DNA from: Croceicoccus sp. YJ47
GTDB taxonomy: Bacteria > Pseudomonadota > Alphaproteobacteria > Sphingomonadales > Sphingomonadaceae
Direction: 5' to 3'
Length of the DNA stretch: 64,000 bases
Assembly: GCF_016745095.1 (NCBI RefSeq)
Contig: NZ_CP067087.1
Coordinates: 248,001 to 312,000, forward strand
Positions 19,768-28,201 of this stretch are shown here, piece after piece. Under the pieces are notes generated by a model, which was not told the origin of the DNA, did not search any database, and saw nothing but the letters and a program-made list of their open reading frames with translations. The first letter of the stretch is position 1. Every line of letters starts with the position of its first letter. The position numbers and the translations under genes are program-made.

Positions 19768-20523
19768 CTACCCCGCGTCCGGCGTGTCGATGGGTGTGGG
19801 TTGCAACGGTTCGATGGCGATCACCGAAAACTCGATGCGGCGATTGGCGGAATCCTCGGGCGGAATGCCGGGAATGGGACGCTGTGAGCCATAGCCCTGC
19901 GCCCGCAGCCCGTCCCGCGGCAAGCCCCGCGCCACCAGCGCATCGCGCACGGCCAGCGCCCGTTGCCGCGACAGCCGCAGGTTGATCGCCGCATCGCCGA
20001 CCGCATCGGAATGGCCCGCGATGGCGATGATGCTGCCCCCGCATGGTTCGAGCGCGTCCGCCACCTCGTCGAGCAGGGTCGCGCTGTCCGCGGTGATGCT
20101 GGCGCTGCCTTCGTTGAAACGGATGACCCGCTGGGCGAGCAGGGATTCGACGTCGCGCTGACAATGGTAGGGGCCGCGTTCGGGCGTATCGCTCGTTTCG
20201 GGGGCGGGACCGGCACCGCGGCTCGCCCAATGCACGCCGCCCGCGCCCGGCAGGGCGGCAATGGCGCGCGCGATGCGGACACGGCGCCCGTCATCGAGCG
20301 ATTCGCCGCCGTAAAGCGTCGGATGCCGGGTGAGCGCGCCGGTCGAGGTATGGAAATCCGCGCGAATATCCGCGCCCCCTTCGCGCGCGATCACCTCCTG
20401 CGCCATCTGGTCCAGCCGGCTGACGACGACCGGTCCCGTCGCCGCATCGAACGCCAGCGCAATGCCCGCCACGACGACCGCGCCGGCGCTCAGCTTCATC
20501 CAGGATCGCAAAACAAAGGCCAT
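19768..20523 (-). CDS. OmpA-family peptidoglycan-associated protein
   Basis: A 251-residue envelope protein with an N-terminal transmembrane/signal-anchor helix (about residues 8-27) and a C-terminal OmpA-like domain: IIAIAGHSDAVGDAAINLRL, SRQRALAVRDALVARGLP and the closing SANRRIEFSV. These residues form the usual meso-diaminopimelate pocket (Asp and Arg). There is no porin barrel. The region between carries a Cys in HCQRDVESLL and another in LEPCGG. ATG at 20523 (MAFVLRSWMK) follows the flippase stop by ten bases; a longer frame exists but overlaps that gene. Likely anchors its operon's envelope functions to the cell wall. Ends in TAG. Confidence 0.88.
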   Translation of the reverse strand: MAFVLRSWMKLSAGAVVVAGIALAFDAATGPVVVSRLDQMAQEVIAREGGADIRADFHTSTGALTRHPTLYGGESLDDGRRVRIARAIAALPGAGGVHWASRGAGPAPETSDTPERGPYHCQRDVESLLAQRVIRFNEGSASITADSATLLDEVADALEPCGGSIIAIAGHSDAVGDAAINLRLSRQRALAVRDALVARGLPRDGLRAQGYGSQRPIPGIPPEDSANRRIEFSVIAIEPLQPTPIDTPDAG

Positions 20524-20533
20524 GGCGCAGGCC

Positions 20534-22069
20534 TTAGCGTGGCGGCGGCGTGTGGGGAAGCGTCTCGCCCTTCTTTCCCGCCTGTTTGAACAGGACGCGG
20601 TCCTCCGGGCCGAAGCCGCGCTTCCATATGACGAAGCCATAGGTCAGCAAAATCGCCGGCACGCCGAGCGCGAGCTGCGCCCATTCCGGCGTCAGCTTGA
20701 ACGCATATCCCACCAGCACCGCCGGCGCGACCGCCCAGACGAGCGGCCAGCGAAAATTGCTGATCGGTTCGCCGAGCATGCGCGACAGCACCCGCGATTT
20801 CACGAAGGACGCGAACGCCAGCGCCAGCATCAGCCCGATGGCCACGCCCGCCGCCTGAAACAGCTCGTTCAGGCCGAGCCGCCGCATGATGAGGATCGCG
20901 GCTACGCTCAACCCCGCCTGCACGACGAGCGTCGCAACCGACAGCGCGAGATTGCGCATCCTGGCCATGTAGATGAGCGCGGCTTCCGAAACGACGGCGG
21001 TCGATGCGACGACCTCGGCGGCGAGCAGGAAGGCGAGCGCGCCGGTCCCCGCGACGAAGCCCGGCCCGACGAGGCCCATGACCCCCTCCCCGGGAATGCC
21101 GAGCGCGAGGCCGATGCCCGCCTGCGCCGCGATGATCCAGAAGCCTGCCTGGCACACCTGCCGCGCGATGGCGGGATAGTCCCCCTCGTTCAGCTTGCGC
21201 ACGATCACGGGGCCGAGGATCGGCTCGAAACTGGTCTTCAGCTTTTGCGGCAGGCTGGCGACCTGCTGCGCCACGTAATAAACGCCGACGGTCGCCGGGC
21301 TGACGAAGATGCCGAGCAGCGCGATGTCCAGCCGGCGCGTGCCCCACTCGATCGCATCGGCAAGCGCCAGCGGCAGATTGTCGCGCGCGATGGCGGCAAG
21401 CTGTATCGGCCGCGGGTTCCAGCCATGCGGCAGGCCGTAGCTGCGCAGCATCGGCACCAGCGCGGTGATCGCCGCCGCCACGACCGACACGAGATAGGCG
21501 AGCGAAAGCCCGCCATCGCGAAGCCCCGGCACGAACCAGAACACGCCGGCCATGATGGACAGCGTCCACGGTTCCACCACCGAACGGCTGCGCACCGTGG
21601 CCGCGATGTCGTAACGATAGGCAAGCGCCGCCAGCATGATCTCCGTCGTGGCCAGCATCACGATCGCGATGGGGAGATAGCGGTCGATCGGCGCGTTCAT
21701 GCCATTGGGGAACATCGGCGTCGGAAACACGAACAGGATCGCCGCCATCGCCGCCGACAGCCCGAGCGACAAGAGCAACCCGTCGGCCACGACATTGGCA
21801 TCGGCGCGCTGTTCGCGGGCGAGCTCCTTGGCGAGGCCGCGCTTCAGCCCCAGCGTCGCCAATTGCCCGCAGATCTCCACGATGATCAGCGCGGAGGCGA
21901 AGCGCCCGAGATCGTCAGCGCCATAAAGCCGTCCCGCAATGAACAGGAACGGCAAGCGCGCCGCCAGCCGGAGCAGGAAGCCGAAGAAATTGGTGCGCCC
22001 GCCTTTTGCGAGCGCCTGGATGTCGCTGCCGTCCGCGTCTTTTACGGGGGCCGCTGCGGGCTCGGTCAA
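20534..22069 (-). CDS. Polysaccharide/O-antigen flippase-like MOP family protein
   Basis: A 511-residue polytopic membrane protein with about 12-14 hydrophobic helices and the layout of the MATE/Wzx (MOP) superfamily, for example GRLYGADDLGRFASALIIVE near the first helices, GVYYVAQQVASLPQKLKTS in the middle and SFVKSRVLSRMLGEP near the end. Such proteins move lipid-linked sugars or other lipid intermediates across the inner membrane. The start overlaps the gpsA stop (ATGA at 22069-22066). No glycosyltransferase genes are next to it, so the cargo is unclear; the gpsA neighbour links only loosely to lipid synthesis. Ends in TAA. Confidence 0.83.
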   Translation of the reverse strand: MTEPAAAPVKDADGSDIQALAKGGRTNFFGFLLRLAARLPFLFIAGRLYGADDLGRFASALIIVEICGQLATLGLKRGLAKELAREQRADANVVADGLLLSLGLSAAMAAILFVFPTPMFPNGMNAPIDRYLPIAIVMLATTEIMLAALAYRYDIAATVRSRSVVEPWTLSIMAGVFWFVPGLRDGGLSLAYLVSVVAAAITALVPMLRSYGLPHGWNPRPIQLAAIARDNLPLALADAIEWGTRRLDIALLGIFVSPATVGVYYVAQQVASLPQKLKTSFEPILGPVIVRKLNEGDYPAIARQVCQAGFWIIAAQAGIGLALGIPGEGVMGLVGPGFVAGTGALAFLLAAEVVASTAVVSEAALIYMARMRNLALSVATLVVQAGLSVAAILIMRRLGLNELFQAAGVAIGLMLALAFASFVKSRVLSRMLGEPISNFRWPLVWAVAPAVLVGYAFKLTPEWAQLALGVPAILLTYGFVIWKRGFGPEDRVLFKQAGKKGETLPHTPPPR

Positions 22070-23082
22070 ACCGTGTTCTCCGGTTCGGTTTCGGTCCGCA
22101 AGGGGCGCGACAGCAACCGTTCGACCATGGTTTGCGCGTCAACCCTCCCGTCGAGCAGCGCACACACCGCCTCGGTGATCGGCATGGCGATCCCCATGTC
22201 ATGGGCAAGCGCGTTGAGCACGGGCGCGGTAAAGGCGCCCTCCGCCACGGTGCGGCGATGGGCCATCAGCTCCGCCGCCGACTGTCCGGTGCCCAATGCC
22301 TTGCCGAGCGAGAAATTGCGGCTGCGCGTCGACGAACAGGTGAGCACGAGATCGCCCAGCCCGCACAGCCCCGCCAGCGTATCCGCCCGCGCCCCGCGCG
22401 CCAGCCCGAACCGCAGCATCTCGGCATAGCCGCGCGCAATCAGCGCCGCCCGCGCATTCTGCCCCAGCGAAAGCCCGTCCACCACGCCGCATGCAATGGC
22501 CAGCACGTTCTTCACCGCGCCGCCGATTTCGGCGCCTGTCATGTCATCGGAAAAATAGGGCCGGAACTGCGGCCGCGCGATGGCGGCGGACAGGCGGTTC
22601 CATTGCGCTTCCCCGCTCTCCCCCGGACGGCCCGCACACGCGAGCGTCACCGCCGTCGGCAAGCCGGCGACGACCTCGTGCGCGAAGGTCGGGCCGGACA
22701 GTACCGCCAGCCCCGCGCCCGGCACGCAATCGCCCGCGACATCGGCCATCAAGCGCCCGCTGCCCGCCTCGATCCCCTTGGCACACAGCACCAGATCGCC
22801 GCCATAGCCCGACAATTCGCCAAGAACCGTGCCCACATGCTGCGCCGGTACGACGACGAGCAATATGTCGAGCGCGGCGAGTTCGGAAAGATCGTTCGTC
22901 GCTCGTATCGCCGGGGACAGCGCCGCATCGGGCAGATAGAGCGGGTTGCGATGCGCGTCGTTGATCGTCCCGACAAGCCCGGCATCCCGCGCCCAGAGCC
23001 GCACGGCGCGCCCGTCGCTCGCCAGCATCTGCGCAAGCGCGGTGCCCCATGCGCCCGCCCCGATCACGCCCGTCGCCGTCAC
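22066..23082 (-). CDS. gpsA: NAD(P)-dependent glycerol-3-phosphate dehydrogenase
   Basis: Reduces dihydroxyacetone phosphate to sn-glycerol-3-phosphate for phospholipid synthesis; 338 residues, cytosolic. The Rossmann motif [14 protein letters not shown] is at about 5-18; [14 protein letters not shown] carries the catalytic lysine and the family pattern [19 protein letters not shown] is complete. The best start is GTG at 23082 ([10 protein letters not shown]), which overlaps the tsaD stop as GTGA; no ATG gives a better family fit. It is second in the six-gene run from tsaD to the HHH gene, so tsaD and gpsA translation are probably coupled. Confidence 0.95.
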   Translation of the reverse strand: MTATGVIGAGAWGTALAQMLASDGRAVRLWARDAGLVGTINDAHRNPLYLPDAALSPAIRATNDLSELAALDILLVVVPAQHVGTVLGELSGYGGDLVLCAKGIEAGSGRLMADVAGDCVPGAGLAVLSGPTFAHEVVAGLPTAVTLACAGRPGESGEAQWNRLSAAIARPQFRPYFSDDMTGAEIGGAVKNVLAIACGVVDGLSLGQNARAALIARGYAEMLRFGLARGARADTLAGLCGLGDLVLTCSSTRSRNFSLGKALGTGQSAAELMAHRRTVAEGAFTAPVLNALAHDMGIAMPITEAVCALLDGRVDAQTMVERLLSRPLRTETEPENTV

Positions 23083-24131
23083 GCCTTTACTCCCGCCCCG
23101 CGCGCCGGTTCCGCATCCGGGTCCAGCGGCCAGCGCGGCCGCGCCACGAAATCGAGCGGATCGCCGCCCGGCTGGACCAGCCCCGCCGCGATCCGCTCCT
23201 GCCCCGCCCAGGCGATCATCGCGGCATTGTCGGTACACAGCGCCATCGGCGGCGCAACGAAACGCAGGCCATGTTGCGCAGCCATACTCTCCAACGCGGC
23301 GCGCAACGACGCATTCGCCGCAACCCCGCCCGCCACGACCAGCGCGGTCATGCCCTCTGCGGTTTGCAGGGCGCGGCCCGTCCGGTCGATCACGCAATCG
23401 AGCGCGGCCTGCTGAAAGCTGGCGGCGATGTCGGCGGGGGCGTGGTCGCCCGTCTGGTGCGCGCGCAGGACGGCGCTCTTCAACCCGGCAAAGGAGAAAT
23501 GCGGCTCCTTCGCGCCTTTCAACGGTCGCGGCAACGGCACGGCGGCGGGGTCGCCCTCTTTCGCCAGACGCTCCACCGCCGGGCCGCCCGGATAGCCGAG
23601 GCCCAATATCTTCGCCGTCTTGTCGAATGCCTCGCCCAGGGCATCGTCGATCGTGGTGGCGAGCTAGCGGTAATCGCCGACGCCGCGCACCTCCAGTATC
23701 TGGCAATGCCCGCCGGATGCGAGCAGCAGCAGATAGGGAAAGGCAAGCTGAGGATCGGCGAGACGCGGGGACAGCGCATGCCCTTCGAGGTGGTTGACCG
23801 CGATCAACGGCTTGTCACCCGCCATCGCCAGCGCCTTTGCCGTGACCAGCCCGACCATCACCCCGCCGATCAGCCCCGGCCCCGCCGTCGCGGCAATCGC
23901 ATCGACATCGGCCAGCGTCATGCCCGCATCGTCGAGCACGCGTTCCACCATCGGGCCGACGACCTCGACATGCGCGCGCGCGGCGATTTCGGGGACGACG
24001 CCGCCGAACGGGCGATGCGCCTCGTCCTGCGACGCGATGGATTGCCCGACGATGGTGCGGTCGGCCCGCACAAGGGCCGCCGCGCTTTCATCGCAGCTGG
24101 ATTCGATACCGAGAACGATTGGCGCCGTCAT
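23079..24131 (-). pseudogene. tsaD: tRNA threonylcarbamoyladenosine transferase, interrupted by in-frame TAG
   Basis: TsaD attaches the threonylcarbamoyl group to A37 of ANN-decoding tRNAs and is essential in most bacteria. The frame gives 350 residues with [14 protein letters not shown], the metal-binding [24 protein letters not shown]-type [10 protein letters not shown] and [10 protein letters not shown], all well conserved. ATG at 24131 ([12 protein letters not shown]) is the family start. TAG at 23666-23664 is codon 156, reading GVGDYR[19 protein letters not shown], in the middle of a conserved block with no loss of frame. A true null is hard to reconcile with viability unless a second copy exists, so error or readthrough is likely. 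Divergent from hemC with 44 bases between. Confidence 0.92.
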
Positions 24132-24175
24132 GGCGGCTTTCCCTGAACGCTTTGCGGCGCTAGCACAAGACGCGC

Positions 24176-25138
24176 ATGACACTCCTGAACCAATCCCGAT
24201 CCGCATCCCGGCCCCGCCCGGACCGCCCGCTCAAGCTGGGGACGCGGCGCTCCCCCCTCGCCCTTGCGCAGGCGGAGGAGGCGAAGGCCCGCCTCATCGC
24301 CGCGCATGGCTGGGACGATGGCGCCGTCGAACTCGTCCCCGTCATCGCATCCGGCGACAAGATACAGGACCGCCCGCTCGCCGAGATCGGCGGCAAGGCG
24401 TTGTGGACAAAGGAGCTGGACGCGTGCCTTGCCGACGGGCGCATCGATTTCGCGGTCCATTCGATGAAGGATGTCGAGACGATTCGCCCCGAGGCCATCG
24501 CCATCGCCGCGCTTCTTCCCCGCGCGGACGTGCGCGACGTGCTGGTCGGGGCATCGTCCATCGCGCAGATCCCGCGCGGCGCCCGCGTCGGGACCAGTGC
24601 CCCGCGCCGCGCCGCGCAGATGCTTTATCACCGTCCCGACCTCACCATCGTCGGGATCCGCGGCAATGTCGCGACGCGGCTGGCGAAGCTGAGCGCGGGC
24701 GAAGCGGATGCGACTTTGCTGGCGGCGGCGGGGCTGGCCCGGCTCGACCAGGGGGGCGTGGGGCATGTGCTGGAGGCGGAGGAATGGCTCCCCGCCCCGG
24801 CCCAGGGCGCCATCGGCATCGAATGCCGCGCGGATCGCCACGATCTTCGCGAAATGCTCGGCGCGATCGACGATGCCCCGACCCGAGCGCAGGTCATGGC
24901 GGAACGCGCGCTCCTCCTCGCGCTGGGCGGCAATTGCCATAGCCCGATCGCCGCGTGGACCCGCCGCGACGGTGCCGCCATGCGCATGACCGCCGCGATT
25001 TTCAGCCCCGACGGCACCGTCCGCCGCGACAGCGACATCGCCTTTGCCGCAGGCGAGACCGAACCCGCGGCGGACATGGGCCGGAAGCTGCTCGCCGATG
25101 CGCCGGACGCAATCCGCGCCTTTTTCGGCCCGCAATGA
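24176..25138 (+). CDS. hemC: Porphobilinogen deaminase (hydroxymethylbilane synthase)
   Basis: Joins four porphobilinogen units into hydroxymethylbilane in haem and corrinoid synthesis; 320 residues. [16 protein letters not shown], the substrate loop [35 protein letters not shown] and the dipyrromethane-cofactor cysteine in [11 protein letters not shown] are all present. The first 15 residues before LGTRRSPLA are Ser/Arg-rich and could be trimmed by a later start, but no better codon is seen. The gene overlaps hemD by four bases (ATGA). Its product feeds both haem and the corrin made with the cobalamin genes found at 47-53 kb. Confidence 0.97.
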   Translation: MTLLNQSRSASRPRPDRPLKLGTRRSPLALAQAEEAKARLIAAHGWDDGAVELVPVIASGDKIQDRPLAEIGGKALWTKELDACLADGRIDFAVHSMKDVETIRPEAIAIAALLPRADVRDVLVGASSIAQIPRGARVGTSAPRRAAQMLYHRPDLTIVGIRGNVATRLAKLSAGEADATLLAAAGLARLDQGGVGHVLEAEEWLPAPAQGAIGIECRADRHDLREMLGAIDDAPTRAQVMAERALLLALGGNCHSPIAAWTRRDGAAMRMTAAIFSPDGTVRRDSDIAFAAGETEPAADMGRKLLADAPDAIRAFFGPQ

Positions 25139-25857
25139 CGGCCATTGTCGCGATCCGTCCCCCACCGGGCGATGCCGCGACGCTCAAACGCGCGGGCGAG
25201 GCGGGTATTGCGCTGCTCTCCATGCCGATGTTCCGGGTGGAACCGGCGGGGTGGACCATGCCCTACATTGCCCGCCTCGACGCGCTCCTCCTCGGCAGCG
25301 CGAACATCATGCGCCACGGCGGGGCCAAGCTGTCGGCGTTGACGGCCCTCCCCGCGTGGTGCGTCGGCGAAACGACGGCGGAGGCGGCGCGGGCGGCGGG
25401 GTTTACGGTCGCGCATGTCGGCGCGGGGGGATTGCAGCCGGTCGCCGAGAGGGCGGTCGCGATGGGTGCGCGAAATCTCCTGCGATTGTCGGGGGAGGCG
25501 CATGTGCCGCTCTCGCTCGCTGAGGGTGCGAGGCTCGACACGCGCGTCGTCTATCGCGTGGCGGCGCTGCCCCTGCCCGGCGCGCTTGCGGCGCTGGCCG
25601 ACGAAGGGCTAGTCGTGCTGCTCCATTCGGCGGAGGCTGCGCGCCATTTTTCGGCGGAGGTCGAGCGGGTCGGACTGCCGCGCGGCCGTATCGCGCTTGC
25701 ATGTCTCGCGCCCCGGATCGCGCCGGCCGCGGGGGCGGGATGGCGTGCCGTCGCGGTGGCGGAAACGGTGGATGATGCCGCCCTGCTGGCCCTTGCCGCC
25801 GAAATGTGCAAAGGCGGCATGGAAAGGCGACAGGGGCCAGAAGGAACACCCGCTTGA
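25135..25857 (+). CDS. hemD: Uroporphyrinogen-III synthase
   Basis: Cyclises hydroxymethylbilane with inversion of ring D. HemD is poorly conserved; identification rests on its position directly after hemC (ATGA overlap at 25135-25138), its 240-residue length and the two-domain pattern IAIRPPPGDAATL-type opening, CVGETTAEAARAAGFTVAHV and a closing RIALACLAPRIAPAAGAGWR with VAVAETVDDAALLA. A TTG at 25854 overlaps its stop and could start the next gene, suggesting continued coupling. Confidence 0.88.
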   Translation: MTAIVAIRPPPGDAATLKRAGEAGIALLSMPMFRVEPAGWTMPYIARLDALLLGSANIMRHGGAKLSALTALPAWCVGETTAEAARAAGFTVAHVGAGGLQPVAERAVAMGARNLLRLSGEAHVPLSLAEGARLDTRVVYRVAALPLPGALAALADEGLVVLLHSAEAARHFSAEVERVGLPRGRIALACLAPRIAPAAGAGWRAVAVAETVDDAALLALAAEMCKGGMERRQGPEGTPA

Positions 25858-25865
25858 ACGATCGC

Positions 25866-26831
25866 ATGACCGAACCGACCCGCCCGCATGACCGCCCGCG
25901 AAATGCGAACAACACGCGCAAATCCGGGCTGCGCGGGATGGTGCTTGCCGTGCTTCTCGCCTTCGTGCTGGGCGCAGGCGCGGCGGCGTGGATCGCGTGG
26001 CGCACAGGATGGATCGCCACCGATCAGGACACCGCCGCCCCGCAGACGAAGGCAGGCGCCGCGAACGACGGCGACGGTGCGGGCAATACCGCGCCGGCCA
26101 TGGCGGCGGGTCCGGGCACCGGCGCGCCGATCGACCTGCGGCTCAATGCGCTCGAACGCCGGCTCAACCGCATCGATCTTCAGGCCGAGGCCGCGTCGGG
26201 CAATGCCGCCCGCGCCGAAGGCCTGCTCATCGCCTTTGCCGCACGCCGTTTGATCGAGCGGGGCGAGCGGCTCGGCTATCTCGGCGATCAGCTGCGGCTG
26301 CGATTCGGGAATGCGCAGCCCAATGCGGTCCGCACCATCCTCGCCACCGCGCGCGATCCGGTCACGCTCGAACAATTGCGGCAGGGGCTCGAAAACCTGC
26401 CGCAGGAAACGGTTGAAAAACCACGCGATCTGAACGGGTGGGAACGGGTGAAGGCGGAGCTGGGCGATCTGTTCGTGCTGCGCCGGGCGAGCGCGCCGTC
26501 CCCCCGCCCCGAACGCAGGCTGGAACGGGCGAGCCGCCTGCTCGACGAAGGGCGGGTCGCATCGGCGCGCGCGCTCGTCGCGAGCCTTCCCAATGCCGAA
26601 CGGGCGGAGGGATGGCTCCGTGATGCCCGGCGCTATGTCGCGGCGCGCGAGGCGCTCGACCTGATCGAGACGGCGGCATTGCTCGAACCGCGCAACCTCA
26701 ACGACGGAAGCGGGCAGCCGGTCCGGCAATTGAGCCCGGCGGCCCCTGCGGGCGCCGATGCGGCCGTGGACGAAGACGGCGCGAGCGAAGGGCAGGCAGC
26801 TCCTTCGCGCACCGCCGAACCCGCCGCCTGA
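25866..26831 (+). CDS. Mitofilin/Mic60-like inner-membrane protein (COG4223)
   Basis: A 321-residue protein: short basic cytosolic N-terminus, one transmembrane helix (about 20-45, MVLAVLLAFVLGAGAAAW), a low-complexity Ala/Gly linker, a helical section and a C-terminal region (RLLDEGRVASARALVASLP, then EGWLRDARRYVAAREALDL) that resembles the mitofilin signature domain. Alphaproteobacterial Mic60 homologues typically sit beside hemC/hemD, as here, and are thought to shape the inner membrane. The long coiled coil of classical Mic60 is short or missing, so the assignment rests on context plus the C-terminal pattern. ATG at 25866 is used; TTG at 25854 overlapping the hemD stop is an alternative. 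Confidence 0.75.
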   Translation: MTEPTRPHDRPRNANNTRKSGLRGMVLAVLLAFVLGAGAAAWIAWRTGWIATDQDTAAPQTKAGAANDGDGAGNTAPAMAAGPGTGAPIDLRLNALERRLNRIDLQAEAASGNAARAEGLLIAFAARRLIERGERLGYLGDQLRLRFGNAQPNAVRTILATARDPVTLEQLRQGLENLPQETVEKPRDLNGWERVKAELGDLFVLRRASAPSPRPERRLERASRLLDEGRVASARALVASLPNAERAEGWLRDARRYVAAREALDLIETAALLEPRNLNDGSGQPVRQLSPAAPAGADAAVDEDGASEGQAAPSRTAEPAA

Positions 26832-26835
26832 GCCC

Positions 26836-28056
26836 TCAGCGCTGAAGCAGTGTCGGCAGCGTCCCGCTCACCCCGCGCGCCTCGTCCATGAACCAGCGTT
26901 TGAGCGGATTGACCCGCTCGATCGCTCCCATGCCCAGCCTACGCACGGCGGAAGCGGCGCGGCCCGGCACGCCGAAGATCCGCGTCAGCCCGTCGGTCGC
27001 GAGCGACACTGTGAAATCGTCCAATGCGCGCCATTGCTGATAGCGTTTGAGCACCTCTGCGTCCCCCGGCTCCAGCCCCAAACGCATCGCATCGCCCACC
27101 ACCTCGGCCAGCGCCGCAACATCGCGCAAGCCGAGATTGAGCCCCTGCCCCGCGATCGGGTGGATGCCGTGCGCCGCGTCGCCGACGAGCGCGAGCCGGT
27201 GGTCGATGATCGTCGGCGCATGATGAAAGCCGAGCGGATAGGACGACCGCGGGGAGGCCAGTTCCATCGTGCCGAGCAGCGCGCCCATGCGCTTCTCCGC
27301 CTCGGCGAGGAACGCCCGGTCGCCAAGCTTGAGCCAGCCTTCCGCTTCCTTTTCCGCGACCGTCCACACCAGCGCGGTGCGATGCCGCCCATCCGCATCG
27401 TCCAGCATCGGCAAAAGCGCGAACGGCCCTTCGGGATAGAAGATTTCCCACGCCACGTTCCCGTGCGGCTTTTCATGCGCGAGGCCGCAGATGATCGCCC
27501 GGTGACGATAATCCCATTTCGCCATTTTCAGGCCCGCCTCGTCGCGCGTCGGCGACCCGCGCCCTTCCGACCCGACGAGCAGGCTCCCTTCGAAACGCGT
27601 GCCATCGTCGCGCACGGCGGCGACACCATGCGGGCCGCGGTGGCGTTCGGTCACGCGGGAGCGGGGATGAAACGCGATGGCGTCCTCGTCCTGCATCGCG
27701 TCGAACAACGCCTTGCGCAGCTGCCGGTTGGCGAACATGCGGCCAAGGCTGCCCTCGCCCGTTTCGGGCCGGAAATGCAGTTCGCCGGGTTTGAGCTGAT
27801 CGCTGACCGCGATGGATTCGATCGGGCAGCCGAACGGTTCGAGCAAAGGCGCGACGCCGATATTGGCGAACATGTTCCAGCTCGCCGTGGAAATGGCCGA
27901 CGCGCGCCCGTCGAACCCCTCGGCAAGCTGCGTCTCGGGATCGGCCGCGTCGAGGACATGGCTCGTGATGCCCGCCTTTGCGAGCGCGAGCGCCAGGCTG
28001 GTCCCGACAAGGCCGCCGCCCAGGATCACCACATCGCGCCTGTCTGTCTTCGTCAT
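26836..28056 (-). CDS. UbiH/UbiF-family FAD-dependent hydroxylase
   Basis: Flavin monooxygenase of ubiquinone biosynthesis, 406 residues. The ADP-binding motif VILGGGLVGTSLALALAKAG is at about 9-28; the second FAD segment LVGDAAHGIHPIAGQGLNLG is complete, as are DGRASAIS and a SYPLGF-type segment. Which ring position is hydroxylated cannot be assigned from sequence, since UbiH, UbiF, UbiL and UbiI overlap. ATG at 28056 (MTKTDRRDVVILG) follows GAACGAGCG; a longer frame is not supported. It converges on the mitofilin-like gene (four bases between) and is divergent from the DsbD-type gene across 145 bases. Confidence 0.93.
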   Translation of the reverse strand: MTKTDRRDVVILGGGLVGTSLALALAKAGITSHVLDAADPETQLAEGFDGRASAISTASWNMFANIGVAPLLEPFGCPIESIAVSDQLKPGELHFRPETGEGSLGRMFANRQLRKALFDAMQDEDAIAFHPRSRVTERHRGPHGVAAVRDDGTRFEGSLLVGSEGRGSPTRDEAGLKMAKWDYRHRAIICGLAHEKPHGNVAWEIFYPEGPFALLPMLDDADGRHRTALVWTVAEKEAEGWLKLGDRAFLAEAEKRMGALLGTMELASPRSSYPLGFHHAPTIIDHRLALVGDAAHGIHPIAGQGLNLGLRDVAALAEVVGDAMRLGLEPGDAEVLKRYQQWRALDDFTVSLATDGLTRIFGVPGRAASAVRRLGMGAIERVNPLKRWFMDEARGVSGTLPTLLQR

Positions 28057-28201
28057 CGCTCGTTCCTCGTTCCCGCCATGCTGGACACGGCGCCATGCCG
28101 CGCCTAGATACGCCATGCGGTTGATGGCGGTGCGCGGGCGCGGACGCAAGTGTCCGTATCGCCGCATCGCCGCAGCAGCGAGCCCGGACACGATCACTCC
28201 C

